From: Paracoccaceae bacterium
GTDB lineage: Bacteria; Pseudomonadota; Alphaproteobacteria; Rhodobacterales; Rhodobacteraceae
Direction of reading: 5' to 3'
Length of the DNA stretch: 64,000 nucleotides
NCBI GenBank assembly: GCA_020446815.1
Contig: JAGRDY010000008.1
Span: 186,001-250,000, forward strand
The position numbers and the translations under genes were made by a program. Positions within the stretch are counted from its first letter, which is position 1. Every line of letters begins with the position of its first letter. Below, piece after piece: positions 9,508-21,692 of this stretch. The notes below the pieces were generated by a model. The model searched no databases. It saw only the letters and a list, made by a program, of their open reading frames with translations, and had not been told where the DNA came from.

Positions 9508-9578
9508 TTGACGCCCCTGCCAATCCAATGGACATTCCGCGAAAGTTCTTGAGCCTGCGGAGAAAGTTGATAACTTTC
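9508..9578 (+). promoter_or_regulatory. dnaN upstream region: weak promoter and inverted repeat
   Basis: TTGACG at 9508-9513 is 17 nt from GACATT at 9531-9536, a weak sigma-70-like pair. Downstream, GAAAGTT (9562-9568) and AACTTTC (9572-9578) form a perfect 7-bp inverted repeat with a 3-nt centre, about 30 nt before the dnaN start. It could be an operator or an RNA hairpin in the leader. Confidence 0.35.
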
Positions 9579-9607
9579 CCCTCCCGGCGACGCTTGAGGG
9601 GATGAAT

Positions 9608-10726
9608 ATGAAAATCAGTATCGAACGCGCAACGCTTCTCAAAGCGGTGAGTCAGGCGCAATCGGTGGTCGAGCGGCGCAACACCATTCCGATATTGGCC
9701 AATGTACTGATCGAGGCCGAGGGCGACAGCATCAGTTTTCGCGCGACCGACCTGGATATCGAGGTGGTCGACCGGGCCGAGGCCCAGGTGGAACGGGCCG
9801 GCGCCACCACGGTTTCGGCGGTGATGCTGCACGAAATCATCCGCAAACTGCCGGATGGCGCCTTGGTGCAACTGACCGATGACGGTGCGGCGGGCCGGCT
9901 GACAATTCAGGCGGGCAGATCGACCTTTTCACTGGCGACACTGCCGAAAGAAGACTTTCCGGTGATGGCCTCGTCGGAATATACGGCAAATTTCTCGGCA
10001 CCGGCATCGACATTGCGACGGCTGTTCGACAAATCGAAATTCGCCATTTCGACGGAAGAAACCCGGTATTACCTGAATGGCGTCTACATGCATGTGGCCA
10101 AGGGTGAAGATGGCCCTGTGCTGCGCTGTGTGGCCACCGATGGTCACCGTCTGGCGCGTATTGACACGGCCGTGCCCGAAGGTGCCGCCGACATGCCGGG
10201 CGTGATCGTGCCACGCAAGACTGTCGGCGAATTGCGCAAGCTTCTTGACGAAGACGACATGCAGATCGCCGTTTCAGTTTCGGAAACCAAGGTGCGCTTT
10301 GCCACGCCTGTGATCACACTGACATCGAAGGTGATCGACGGCACATTTCCCGATTACACGAGGGTGATCCCGACCGGCAACAGCCGCAAGCTCGAGGTGG
10401 ACGCCGCCGAATTCGCCAAGGCGGTGGATCGTGTGGCCACCGTATCCTCGGAACGGTCGCGCGCGGTGAAACTGCAACTGGATGAAGATCGCCTTATCCT
10501 GTCGGTAAATGCCCCCGATGCGGGTGCCGCCGAAGAGGAATTGGTCGCGGCCTATGCGGATGAGCGGCTGGAAATTGGCTTCAACGCCAAATACCTTCTG
10601 GAAATCGCCAGCCAGGTGGATCGTGAAAATGCGGTGTTCCTGTTCAACTCCTCTGGCGATCCGACGCTGATGCGCGAAGGTGATGACACATCGGCGGTTT
10701 ATGTCGTCATGCCGATGCGCGTCTGA
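9608..10726 (+). CDS. dnaN: DNA polymerase III beta sliding clamp
   Basis: The beta clamp encircles DNA and tethers polymerase III. The 372-residue protein has the family N-terminus MKISIERATLLKAVSQAQ and the C-terminal MPMRV that forms part of the protein-binding pocket. The ATG at 9608 is chosen over the in-frame ATG at 9602 because GAGGGG ends 6 nt before it but directly abuts the earlier one. It stands between dnaA and recF as in the classical dnaA-dnaN-recF-gyrB order. Confidence 0.97.
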   Translation: MKISIERATLLKAVSQAQSVVERRNTIPILANVLIEAEGDSISFRATDLDIEVVDRAEAQVERAGATTVSAVMLHEIIRKLPDGALVQLTDDGAAGRLTIQAGRSTFSLATLPKEDFPVMASSEYTANFSAPASTLRRLFDKSKFAISTEETRYYLNGVYMHVAKGEDGPVLRCVATDGHRLARIDTAVPEGAADMPGVIVPRKTVGELRKLLDEDDMQIAVSVSETKVRFATPVITLTSKVIDGTFPDYTRVIPTGNSRKLEVDAAEFAKAVDRVATVSSERSRAVKLQLDEDRLILSVNAPDAGAAEEELVAAYADERLEIGFNAKYLLEIASQVDRENAVFLFNSSGDPTLMREGDDTSAVYVVMPMRV

Positions 10727-10778
10727 CATTCCGGCTTCACCGGCGATATATGTGCCAAAATGAAAGGCACGGGAAAAC

Positions 10779-11894
10779 GTGCCAGGACTGGCCATCACAT
10801 CACTGTTCTTTTCGCATTTCCGGTCGCATCGGAGGGCCGACCTGACATTCGATGGCCGACCTGTGGCGATATTCGGTGCCAATGGAGCCGGCAAGACCAA
10901 TATACTGGAGGCCATGTCGCTCCTGTCGCCTGGCCGTGGGCTGCGGCGTGCCGCGCCCGACGATCTGGCGCGTCAACCCGAGGCATTGGGCTGGAAGCTC
11001 AGGGCGGAACTGGAAAGCCTGCATCAGATCCACGAGGTCGAAACTCATGCCGGTTCGGGCCAGTCCCGGACGGTGACGATCGACGGCAAGCCCGCGCCAC
11101 AGGCGGTACTGGGGCGCATCGCGCGGATGTTGTGGCTGGTGCCGATGATGGACCGGCTTTGGGTGGAGGGGGCCGATGGCCGCCGCAGGTTTCTCGACCG
11201 GATGACACTTTCCTTCGAACCCGGCCACGCCGAGGCTGTACTGATTTATGAAAAGGCCATGCGCGACCGCAACCGTTTGTTGAAAGATATGGTGCGCGAC
11301 GCAAGCTGGTATGACGCCCTGGAGGCACGGATGGCCGAGGCGGGTGCCGTGATTCAGGCAAACCGATCCGCGGCACTGACGCGGATCGCGGCCGCGCAAG
11401 ACGGCGCCGAGACGGCCTTTCCGGTCGCAGATCTGGAAATCACCGGGCCGGATGCTGAAACCGGCGCTGTTGGCGCAACAGCGCTGGTCGCGGCCTTTGC
11501 GCAAGGGCGGGCGCAAGACATGGCGGCGGGGCGGACGCTGGCGGGGCCGCATCGGGCCGATCTGGCAGCGACCTACACGGCCAAGAGCATTCCGGCGGGG
11601 CAATGCTCGACGGGCGAGCAAAAGGCGTTGCTGATTTCACTGATCCTTGCCAATGGCCGTGCCCTGGCCGAAGATTTCGGGGCGCCGCCGATCCTGTTGC
11701 TTGACGAGGTGGCGGCGCATCTCGATGCTGACCGCCGTGCCGCTCTTTATGACGAAATATGCGCAATGGGGGCGCAGGCTTTCATGACAGGAACCGGAAA
11801 AGAGCTGTTCGACGGCCTGCAAGGCCGGGCGGCGTTTCTGGAAGTGACGGAGAAGGGCGGCCTGTCTTCCATTCTGGAAAGGACGATATTATGA
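10779..11894 (+). CDS. recF: DNA replication and repair protein RecF
   Basis: RecF is an SMC-like ATPase that loads RecA at gaps with RecO and RecR. The 371-residue protein has Walker A (GANGAGKTNILEAM), the ABC-type signature region (CSTGEQKALLISLILA) and Walker B (PPILLLDEVAAHLD). The start is GTG at 10779 with GGGAAAA just upstream. Its stop overlaps the next start as ATGA, so the following VOC gene is translationally coupled. Confidence 0.95.
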   Translation: MPGLAITSLFFSHFRSHRRADLTFDGRPVAIFGANGAGKTNILEAMSLLSPGRGLRRAAPDDLARQPEALGWKLRAELESLHQIHEVETHAGSGQSRTVTIDGKPAPQAVLGRIARMLWLVPMMDRLWVEGADGRRRFLDRMTLSFEPGHAEAVLIYEKAMRDRNRLLKDMVRDASWYDALEARMAEAGAVIQANRSAALTRIAAAQDGAETAFPVADLEITGPDAETGAVGATALVAAFAQGRAQDMAAGRTLAGPHRADLAATYTAKSIPAGQCSTGEQKALLISLILANGRALAEDFGAPPILLLDEVAAHLDADRRAALYDEICAMGAQAFMTGTGKELFDGLQGRAAFLEVTEKGGLSSILERTIL

Positions 11895-12322
11895 CCCCGC
11901 AGCGCGTGACGCTGATCACCCTTGGTGTGGATGATCTGGCCCGATCACGGTCGTTTTACGAAGCCCTGGGATGGCGCCCGCATACCGCAATGGACGAGGT
12001 TGTGTTCTACCAGATGCACGGCGCGGTCCTGGGGCTTTTCGGACGGGCGGCGCTGGCGGCGGATCAGGGCCGCCCCGGAACGAACCTGGGAACCGGGGCG
12101 ATGACGCTGGCGCAGAATTTCAACACCGAGGCAGAGGTGGACGTCGCTTACCGGGCGGCGTTGAAGGCAGGCGCAGCGGCGTTGAAGGCACCCGAAAAAG
12201 TGTTCTGGGGCGGCTATTCGGGATATTACGCAGACCCGGACGGGCATGTCTGGGAAGTGGCGATGAACCCGTTCTGGGGGCTGGGCGAGGGTGGCAGCCT
12301 GACATTGCCGGACGCGAACTGA
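11891..12322 (+). CDS. VOC (glyoxalase-fold) family protein
   Basis: The 143-residue protein has the paired beta-alpha-beta-beta-beta modules of the vicinal-oxygen-chelate superfamily: RVTLITLGVDDLARSRSFYEALGW at the N-terminus (shown here as a position, 4-27) and YYADPDGHVWEVAMNP near the C-terminus, which supplies the conserved Glu. It begins inside the recF stop codon, so it is cotranscribed with recF. No substrate can be inferred. Inserted between recF and gyrB, it may be unrelated to DNA metabolism. Confidence 0.85.
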   Translation: MTPQRVTLITLGVDDLARSRSFYEALGWRPHTAMDEVVFYQMHGAVLGLFGRAALAADQGRPGTNLGTGAMTLAQNFNTEAEVDVAYRAALKAGAAALKAPEKVFWGGYSGYYADPDGHVWEVAMNPFWGLGEGGSLTLPDAN

Positions 12323-12342
12323 AAAACCCAGAGTTACACGAC

Positions 12343-15610
<3,268 letters not shown>

Positions 15611-15798
15611 TGAATTGCAGGGGGTCGCAAGGCCTGCTTTCTGCACGAAACTTCGCGTGATATGGCTGATCGTTCGCGCGGCCGGGATAGTTGCGGCGAT
15701 GCCGTTGGTAGCGGACAGGTAGAGGCGGTCCCGGATCAAAGGGCTTGTTGCGTTGCGACAAAGGTTCTTGGTTCAATCCTGTTACAGGACCCGCTGCC

Positions 15799-16620
15799 TC
15801 AACGTGTGGCATTCCAGCTGATCGAGGCGCGCTGACGCGTGAAATATTCGCCCAAGAGGCCAACCATGATCAGGACGATCGTCACATAGACGGGGTAGCT
15901 GACACTCGAATTATGCGGGTAGTAATTGATGAAGGCAAAGCCCCGAGCCTGGTCGATAATATGAAAAAGCGGGTTCCAGTCGAACATCTTCAACATCGCG
16001 TAGCCCAGCGAATTGGCAACGAACATCTTGCCAGAGGCGATCATGTTGGCGCGCATGTAGATCGACGTCAGCAACGTCGCGGCGCCTGGCGACCAGGGTG
16101 TGATCGCCAGAAAAACCATTCCCACCGCTACGCCGGTGAGCCATGAAAGTAGAAACATCCCCAGCGCGCCAATCGGGTTATCGACATAAATATGTTCAAC
16201 CGCCAAATGATAGAGCGAGAGGACCACGATGAGCGACAGCAACTGGGTATAAAGACTGCCGAGCGCGGAAGATGCGATGGAAATCACGTTATTCATCGGC
16301 GCGTGTTTCATCATCGGCGACGTGGGGCCACCGGAACGGGCAACCGCGCTCATGGTCTTGACGTGGGTCATGTAAAGAAAAATACCCGACATAAGATAGA
16401 CGACAAAATTTCCGCGTATCGAATTGGCGCGCATGCCGAGCAGGTAGAACATCAGATAAAATGCGCAGACCAGGAAGATTGTCTGAAGGATATTGACGAG
16501 AATCGCCACCAGGGCATTGCGATTGCCGCGGCGAACGGACTGAACGGCGCAATGGTAGATCAAGGCCAGAGTGGCGAAGGCCGAAGCCAGGCCGAACCGG
16601 CGACGGTTGACACGGAACAT
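15799..16620 (-). CDS. ABC-2 type polysaccharide export permease, KpsM-like
   Basis: The 273-residue protein has about six hydrophobic segments and the layout of ABC-2 permeases for capsular or O-polysaccharide export. The N-terminus is cytoplasmic and basic; segments such as ALVAILVNILQTIFLVCAFY and VYVTIVLIMVGLLGEYF are typical. No partner ATPase (KpsT type) is beside it, so it is an orphan within the window. It is divergent from cysQ and next to kdsB, galU and galE, which supply sugar precursors, supporting a role in surface polysaccharide export. Confidence 0.75.
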   Translation of the reverse strand: MFRVNRRRFGLASAFATLALIYHCAVQSVRRGNRNALVAILVNILQTIFLVCAFYLMFYLLGMRANSIRGNFVVYLMSGIFLYMTHVKTMSAVARSGGPTSPMMKHAPMNNVISIASSALGSLYTQLLSLIVVLSLYHLAVEHIYVDNPIGALGMFLLSWLTGVAVGMVFLAITPWSPGAATLLTSIYMRANMIASGKMFVANSLGYAMLKMFDWNPLFHIIDQARGFAFINYYPHNSSVSYPVYVTIVLIMVGLLGEYFTRQRASISWNATR

Positions 16621-16748
16621 GTTACGCTTCGGCCTCCGGATTCATTTGCCTGCCATTATCATCGCAAGGAAATCTTGCCGTTCCTTTGCCGCGGCATCAT
16701 AAGGTTAACCGGTATTTTGATCAACTTGCCCGGCCATAGGAGAATACA

Positions 16749-17543
16749 TTGAATTTTGACCATCTTGCGGCAGTCATGCGTCAACTCGCGCTCGAGGCCG
16801 GGGACCGGATCATGGACATCTACAACTCCCCCGATTTCGAGGTTCGCACCAAGTCTGACGCCAGCCCGGTGACCCAGGCCGACGAAGCCGCCGATGCGCT
16901 GATCTCGGCCGGTCTGGCCAGGGAATTTCCGTCACTGGCGCTGGTCACGGAAGAGCAGGCCGGCAGCCACGCACAATCGGTTTCGACCTTTCTTGTCGTT
17001 GATCCGCTTGACGGAACGAAGGAATTCATCAAGCGGCGCGGCGATTTTACCGTCAACATCGCCTATGTGGAAAACGGTGTACCGTTGCGCGGTGTTGTTT
17101 ATGCGCCTGCCAAGGGGCGGTTGTTCTATACGCTGGCCGACGGTCGGTCGGTCGAGGAAAAGGGCCGCTTCGATAAGGCGACACCGGGCGAACAGGTGCC
17201 GATATCCGTAGCGGTCCCGGACAACCGGGCGCTGATGGTGGTGGCATCCAAATCGCATCGCGATCAGGCGACCGACGACTATATCGCCCGCTATGGTATC
17301 CGCGATCTGACAAGCGCCGGATCGTCGCTGAAGTTCTGCCTGGTTGCCACCGGCGAAGCCGACCTTTACCCGCGGCTGGGGCGAACGATGGAATGGGATA
17401 CCGCCGCGGGCGATGCCGTGTTGCGCGGCGCCGGCGGCGAAATGATCCGGTTCGAGGATCACGCGCCCTTCACTTATGGCAAGCCCGGTTTTGAAAACCC
17501 CTTTTTCATTGCCTATGCTCCGGGCGTAATTCTGGTGAAATAG
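16749..17543 (+). CDS. cysQ: 3'(2'),5'-bisphosphate nucleotidase CysQ
   Basis: CysQ converts PAP, the by-product of PAPS-dependent sulfation and sulfate reduction, to AMP. The 264-residue inositol-monophosphatase-fold protein has the metal-binding motif VVDPLDGTKEFIKRRGDFTV and the second motif EWDTAAGDAVLRGAGG. The start is TTG at 16749, supported by AGGAGA 5 nt upstream; ATG 16776 would cut the first helix. It overlaps the kdsB-like start by one base. A tandem sulfotransferase lies 6 kb downstream, a natural source of PAP. Confidence 0.9.
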   Translation: MNFDHLAAVMRQLALEAGDRIMDIYNSPDFEVRTKSDASPVTQADEAADALISAGLAREFPSLALVTEEQAGSHAQSVSTFLVVDPLDGTKEFIKRRGDFTVNIAYVENGVPLRGVVYAPAKGRLFYTLADGRSVEEKGRFDKATPGEQVPISVAVPDNRALMVVASKSHRDQATDDYIARYGIRDLTSAGSSLKFCLVATGEADLYPRLGRTMEWDTAAGDAVLRGAGGEMIRFEDHAPFTYGKPGFENPFFIAYAPGVILVK

Positions 17544-18343
17544 TGTCTGTTTTGATCGTGATACCGGCGCGTTATGCATCGACGCGCTATCCCGGCAAGC
17601 CTTTGGTTGAATTGCGTGGCGCCAGCGGTACATCGCGCAGTCTGGTGCAGCGAAGCTGGGAGGCCGCAAAAGCGGTTGGCGGTGTCGACAGGATCGTCGT
17701 GGCCACGGACGACAATCGGATCAGGTCTGCGGCAGAAGGCTTTGGCGCCGAGGTTGTGATGACCTCTGAAAGCTGCCGGAACGGAACGGAACGCTGTGCC
17801 GAGGCCCATGCTGCGCTGGGTGCGGCGTATGATGTTGTCGTCAACCTGCAAGGCGATGCCCCGCTGACGCCTCACTGGTTTGTCGAGACGCTGGTTTGCG
17901 GTCTTCTGGCCGATCCGGCGGCCGACATAGCAACACCGGTCCTGCGCTGTGAAGGCCGCGCGTTGGCAGGGTTTCGGAATGACCGGCGCACCGGACGGGT
18001 GGGTGGCACAACGGCGGTGTTCGGAGTTGGTGGCCGTGCGCTTTATTTTTCAAAAGAGGTGATACCCTACACCGAGCGAAGCTATGGCGATGATGACCCC
18101 ACGCCAGTCTTTCATCATGTGGGGGTCTATGCATTTCGCCCCGCGGCGCTGGCGGACTACGCGAATTGGCCGGTCGGGCCGCTGGAGACGCTGGAAGGAC
18201 TCGAGCAGTTGCGCTTTCTGGAAAACGGCCGAAGTGTGTTGTGCCTGGAAGTCGACGCGCGGGGCCGTCAGTTTTGGGAACTGAACAACCCCGAAGATGT
18301 CGCACGGATCGAGGCCATGATGCAGGAAATGGGTCTGGACTAA
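17543..18343 (+). CDS. KdsB-like CMP-Kdo synthetase family protein
   Basis: The family activates 3-deoxy-D-manno-octulosonate with CTP before transfer to lipid A or capsule. The 266-residue protein has the N-terminal nucleotide-binding loop VLIVIPARYASTRYPGKPL, the GTERCAEAHA segment and the HHVGVYAFRPAALADY segment. Its metal-site motif reads QGDAP (residues 103-107) instead of the usual QGDEP. It starts with GTG at 17543, overlapping the cysQ stop by one base. Since kdsD, also for Kdo, is in the window it may be the housekeeping KdsB, or a paralogue for another ulosonic sugar. Confidence 0.78.
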   Translation: MSVLIVIPARYASTRYPGKPLVELRGASGTSRSLVQRSWEAAKAVGGVDRIVVATDDNRIRSAAEGFGAEVVMTSESCRNGTERCAEAHAALGAAYDVVVNLQGDAPLTPHWFVETLVCGLLADPAADIATPVLRCEGRALAGFRNDRRTGRVGGTTAVFGVGGRALYFSKEVIPYTERSYGDDDPTPVFHHVGVYAFRPAALADYANWPVGPLETLEGLEQLRFLENGRSVLCLEVDARGRQFWELNNPEDVARIEAMMQEMGLD

Positions 18344-18559
18344 GGCCGCGCCGGGGATTCGGCGGCATTGATGCCGTTTTGGCGACAATATGGGATTGTC
18401 CAGGTGTATCGTTGCCAAACTGATTCAAGTTTCGAGAAATTCCCCATCGCGACCTTGGTTCTGCTACCCTATACTTGTTCTATTGATGACGGGCGGATTA
18501 GATATGCACCGGGGAAGTGTACTGGCTTTTGGCGTCAGGGATTGTGGTAGGGTATTGTT

Positions 18560-19453
18560 ATGAAGCGTAAGGTTACAAAAGCGATTTTTCCGGTAGCCGG
18601 TCTGGGGACTAGGTTCCTTCCTGCGACAAAATCGATCCCGAAAGAGATCATGACGCTCGTGGACCGGCCGTTGATTCAATATGCAATTGACGAAGCGCGC
18701 GCCGCGGGGATCAAGGAGTTCATCTTTGTCACCTCGCGCGGCAAGGGCGCATTGGAAGATTACTTTGATCATGCGCATGAGCTAGAATCCACCCTGCGGC
18801 GGGCTGGCAAGGATCACCTGCTGGAAGCGCTGCGCGACACCAACATGGAATCGGGTGCCATCGCCTATATCCGCCAGCACAAGGCTCTGGGGCTTGGGCA
18901 TGCCGTCTGGTGTGCCCGGCGCCTGATTGGCCAGGAGCCTTTCGCGGTCATCTTGCCTGATGATGTCATCGCGGCGGAAAAACCCTGCTTGCAACAGATG
19001 GTCGAGGCACATTGCGAAACCGGTGGAAATATTGTTGCCGCGATGGAGGTAGCCGCCGACAAGACTTCGGCCTACGGTATTCTGGACATCAGGGAAGATA
19101 TGGGGGCGCTGGTTTCGGTCAAGGGAATGGTCGAAAAACCCGACGTGAAGGAAGCGCCTTCCAACCTTGCCGTTATCGGACGCTATATTCTGACGCCGAA
19201 GGTTCTTCAGCATCTCAGCCGGGTGAAATCCGGTGTCGGAGGCGAAGTCCAGCTCACCGATGCCATCGCCGAGGAGATTACCCGGTCGAACAACGTCTAC
19301 GGTTTCCGGTTTCGGGGCCAGCGGTTCGATTGCGGGTCGAAGGCCGGTTTCCTGCAAGCGACAGTCGCCTTTGGGCTGGCGCGCGAGGAATTGCACGACG
19401 AGTTCATTCAGTTCCTGATCAGCATGACCGCGACACGCAAGGCAGCCGAGTAG
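18560..19453 (+). CDS. galU: UTP-glucose-1-phosphate uridylyltransferase
   Basis: GalU makes UDP-glucose from UTP and glucose-1-phosphate, feeding polysaccharide synthesis. The 297-residue protein has the nucleotidyltransferase signature FPVAGLGTRFLPATKSIPKE and the downstream motifs FIFVTSRGKGALEDYFD and GMVEKPDVKEAPSNLAVIGR. It lies 3 nt from galE, so the two form an operon that interconverts UDP-glucose and UDP-galactose. Confidence 0.95.
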   Translation: MKRKVTKAIFPVAGLGTRFLPATKSIPKEIMTLVDRPLIQYAIDEARAAGIKEFIFVTSRGKGALEDYFDHAHELESTLRRAGKDHLLEALRDTNMESGAIAYIRQHKALGLGHAVWCARRLIGQEPFAVILPDDVIAAEKPCLQQMVEAHCETGGNIVAAMEVAADKTSAYGILDIREDMGALVSVKGMVEKPDVKEAPSNLAVIGRYILTPKVLQHLSRVKSGVGGEVQLTDAIAEEITRSNNVYGFRFRGQRFDCGSKAGFLQATVAFGLAREELHDEFIQFLISMTATRKAAE

Positions 19454-19456
19454 ATT

Positions 19457-20443
19457 ATGGGTCAACATGTCTTGGTGACAGGCGGCGCCGGTTACATCGG
19501 CGCGCATGCCTGCAAGACACTGAAGGCTGCGGGATACATACCGGTCACCTTCGACAATCTTGCCAACGGCTGGCGCGAGGCGGTCAGATATGGCCCGTTC
19601 GAGCAGGGCGATCTGTCCGACCGCGCGCGGCTGGAGAAGGTTTTCTCACAGTGGCAGCCGGTTGCAGTGATGCATTTCGCCGCGCTCAGCCTCGTTGGCG
19701 ATGCGATGCGCGATCCAGGCACTTATTGGCGCGCCAATGTGCTGGGGTCGCTTAACCTGATCGAGGCAACAGTTGCGGCGGGGTGCCGCAATTTCGTCTT
19801 TTCATCAACCTGTGCCACCTATGGCGACCAGGACGGCGTCGTTCTGGACGAAGATACGCCGCAACAGCCGATCAACGCCTATGGCAAGTCGAAACAGGCC
19901 ATCGAACAGATGCTGGGCGATTTCAAGACGAGCCATGGCCTGCAATCGGTCGTATTCCGCTATTTCAACGTTGCCGGGGCCGACCCCGATGGCGAAATAG
20001 GCGAGTTTCACCAACCGGAAACGCACCTTATCCCCTTGATGCTGGATGCGATCGACGGAAAGCGCCCGGCACTTACCGTATTCGGTACGGATTATCCGAC
20101 CAGGGATGGCACCTGCATACGCGACTATGTTCATGTGATGGATCTTGTCGATGCGCATGTCAGGGGGCTGCGGTGGCTGGAGGCTGGTGGAGCAAGCCAG
20201 GTATTCTGCCTGGGAACCGGCAAAGGCTTTTCGGTTCGCGAGGTAATTGATCAATCCCGCGCCGTGACAAATCGCGAGGTACCGGTGATCTATGGCGACC
20301 GGCGCGCCGGTGACGCGGTCAGTCTGGTCTGCGGCAGTGCCCGAGCCGTCAGGGAGCTTGGGTGGCAGCCGACGCGTTCGAACATGGCCACGATGATCGC
20401 CGATGCCTGGCGCTGGCATCAGAATGGCGGTTTTTCCAAATAA
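19457..20443 (+). CDS. galE: UDP-glucose 4-epimerase
   Basis: GalE interconverts UDP-glucose and UDP-galactose with bound NAD. The 328-residue extended short-chain dehydrogenase has the Rossmann motif VLVTGGAGYIGAHACKTL, the catalytic Ser/Thr in FSSTCATYGD and the YGKSK (YxxxK) catalytic pair. It follows galU by 3 nt. UDP-galactose would be a donor for the glycosyltransferases encoded just downstream. Confidence 0.95.
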   Translation: MGQHVLVTGGAGYIGAHACKTLKAAGYIPVTFDNLANGWREAVRYGPFEQGDLSDRARLEKVFSQWQPVAVMHFAALSLVGDAMRDPGTYWRANVLGSLNLIEATVAAGCRNFVFSSTCATYGDQDGVVLDEDTPQQPINAYGKSKQAIEQMLGDFKTSHGLQSVVFRYFNVAGADPDGEIGEFHQPETHLIPLMLDAIDGKRPALTVFGTDYPTRDGTCIRDYVHVMDLVDAHVRGLRWLEAGGASQVFCLGTGKGFSVREVIDQSRAVTNREVPVIYGDRRAGDAVSLVCGSARAVRELGWQPTRSNMATMIADAWRWHQNGGFSK

Positions 20444-20671
20444 TCGCGCTTATGGCATCTCGATCGGAAGGCTGGCACACCGGCCCTGTTGACGCGATGA
20501 CAATCAGGTTTACGAAAGACCGCGCAGTATGTACTCTTGCGCAAGAAAAACAAGAAGCTAGCGGGGGCGGGGTGACGCGGATCGCGGATGTAAGGGCTCG
20601 GTTTATCTTGCCTTAAGCGGGATGTGGCAAAACCGGCCTGACCCGGCGGCGTACCCGTCGAGAGGGACCAA

Positions 20672-21682
20672 TTGGGCGTCTGGGGCAGATATCGGCTTAG
20701 ACTGCGGCGAAAGCGGCTTCGTTTTCGCGCCTTTCGCAGGCGGCGGGAACTTTCGGTTGTGGTCAATCGAACCAAGGAAATCGGCCGGTCTGACATTCTG
20801 GTCTTTGCGGTGCTTCGCAACGAACGTGTACGTCTGCCGTATTTTCTGCGCTATTACCGCGACCTGGGCGTCAATCGGTTCCTGATTGTCGAAAACGGCT
20901 CGGACGACGGTTCGCGCGAATATCTGGCCGAACAGAAGGATGTATCACTCTGGACAACTTCGGCCAGTTACAAGGGTTCGCGCTATGGTGTGGACTGGGT
21001 GAATTGGCTGCTCATGCGCTATGGGCACAAGCACTGGACACTGACCGTCGATGTTGATGAGTTCTTTATCTATCCCTTTTGCGATACGCGCCCGATACGG
21101 GCGCTGACCGACTGGCTGGACACCTATGCGCTGCGAGCCTTCCCGGCGATGGTGCTGGACATGTATCCCAAAGGTTCGATCGAAGCCACGCAGTACCGCG
21201 AAGGCCAGAACCCGTTCGAAATTGCCAATTATTTCGACAGCGGGAACTATATGATTTCCAAGAATCCCACATTCAGAAATTTGTGGATACAGGGCGGCCC
21301 CCGCGCCCGGATGATGTTTGCCGACAATCCGCAAGAGGCGCCTTCGCTCAACAAGATTCCGCTGGTTAAATGGCACCGCTCCTACTGTTTTGCCAGTTCG
21401 ACCCACATGCTGTTGCCGCGCGGGCTCAATGCGGTTTACGACGAATGGGGCGGGGAACGGCCCGCGGGCTGCCTGCTTCATGCCAAGTTCCTGTCCACGC
21501 TGAAATCCAAGGTGGATGAAGAGATGGTTCGCAAACAGCATTTCGCCGGAAGCCGCGAATACCTGGCTTATGCCGAGACGCTAAAGGACGATCCCGACCT
21601 TTGGTGCAAATGGTCTGAAAAATACATCAATTGGCGACAACTGGAAATTCTGGGCCTGATGTCGAAAGGCAACTGGGCATGA
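20672..21682 (+). CDS. Glycosyltransferase family 2-like protein
   Basis: The 336-residue protein has a GT-A fold pattern: FAVLRNERVRLPYFLRYYRD, FLIVENGSDDGSREYLAE and a DVDEF metal-binding DXD motif in WTLTVDVDEFFIYPF. This matches the family-2-like transferases often found in marine Rhodobacterales polysaccharide loci. The N-terminal 35 residues are strongly basic. Start TTG 20672 follows AGAGGGA. The next gene begins within 11 nt of its stop. Donor and acceptor sugars are unknown. Confidence 0.78.
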   Translation: MGVWGRYRLRLRRKRLRFRAFRRRRELSVVVNRTKEIGRSDILVFAVLRNERVRLPYFLRYYRDLGVNRFLIVENGSDDGSREYLAEQKDVSLWTTSASYKGSRYGVDWVNWLLMRYGHKHWTLTVDVDEFFIYPFCDTRPIRALTDWLDTYALRAFPAMVLDMYPKGSIEATQYREGQNPFEIANYFDSGNYMISKNPTFRNLWIQGGPRARMMFADNPQEAPSLNKIPLVKWHRSYCFASSTHMLLPRGLNAVYDEWGGERPAGCLLHAKFLSTLKSKVDEEMVRKQHFAGSREYLAYAETLKDDPDLWCKWSEKYINWRQLEILGLMSKGNWA

Positions 21683-21692
21683 GGTGGGCGGC

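Noticed and set aside
15750-15795. tRNA remnant (GGTTCAATCC)
   Set aside because: It resembles a T-arm, but no acceptor, D or anticodon arm can be drawn around it.
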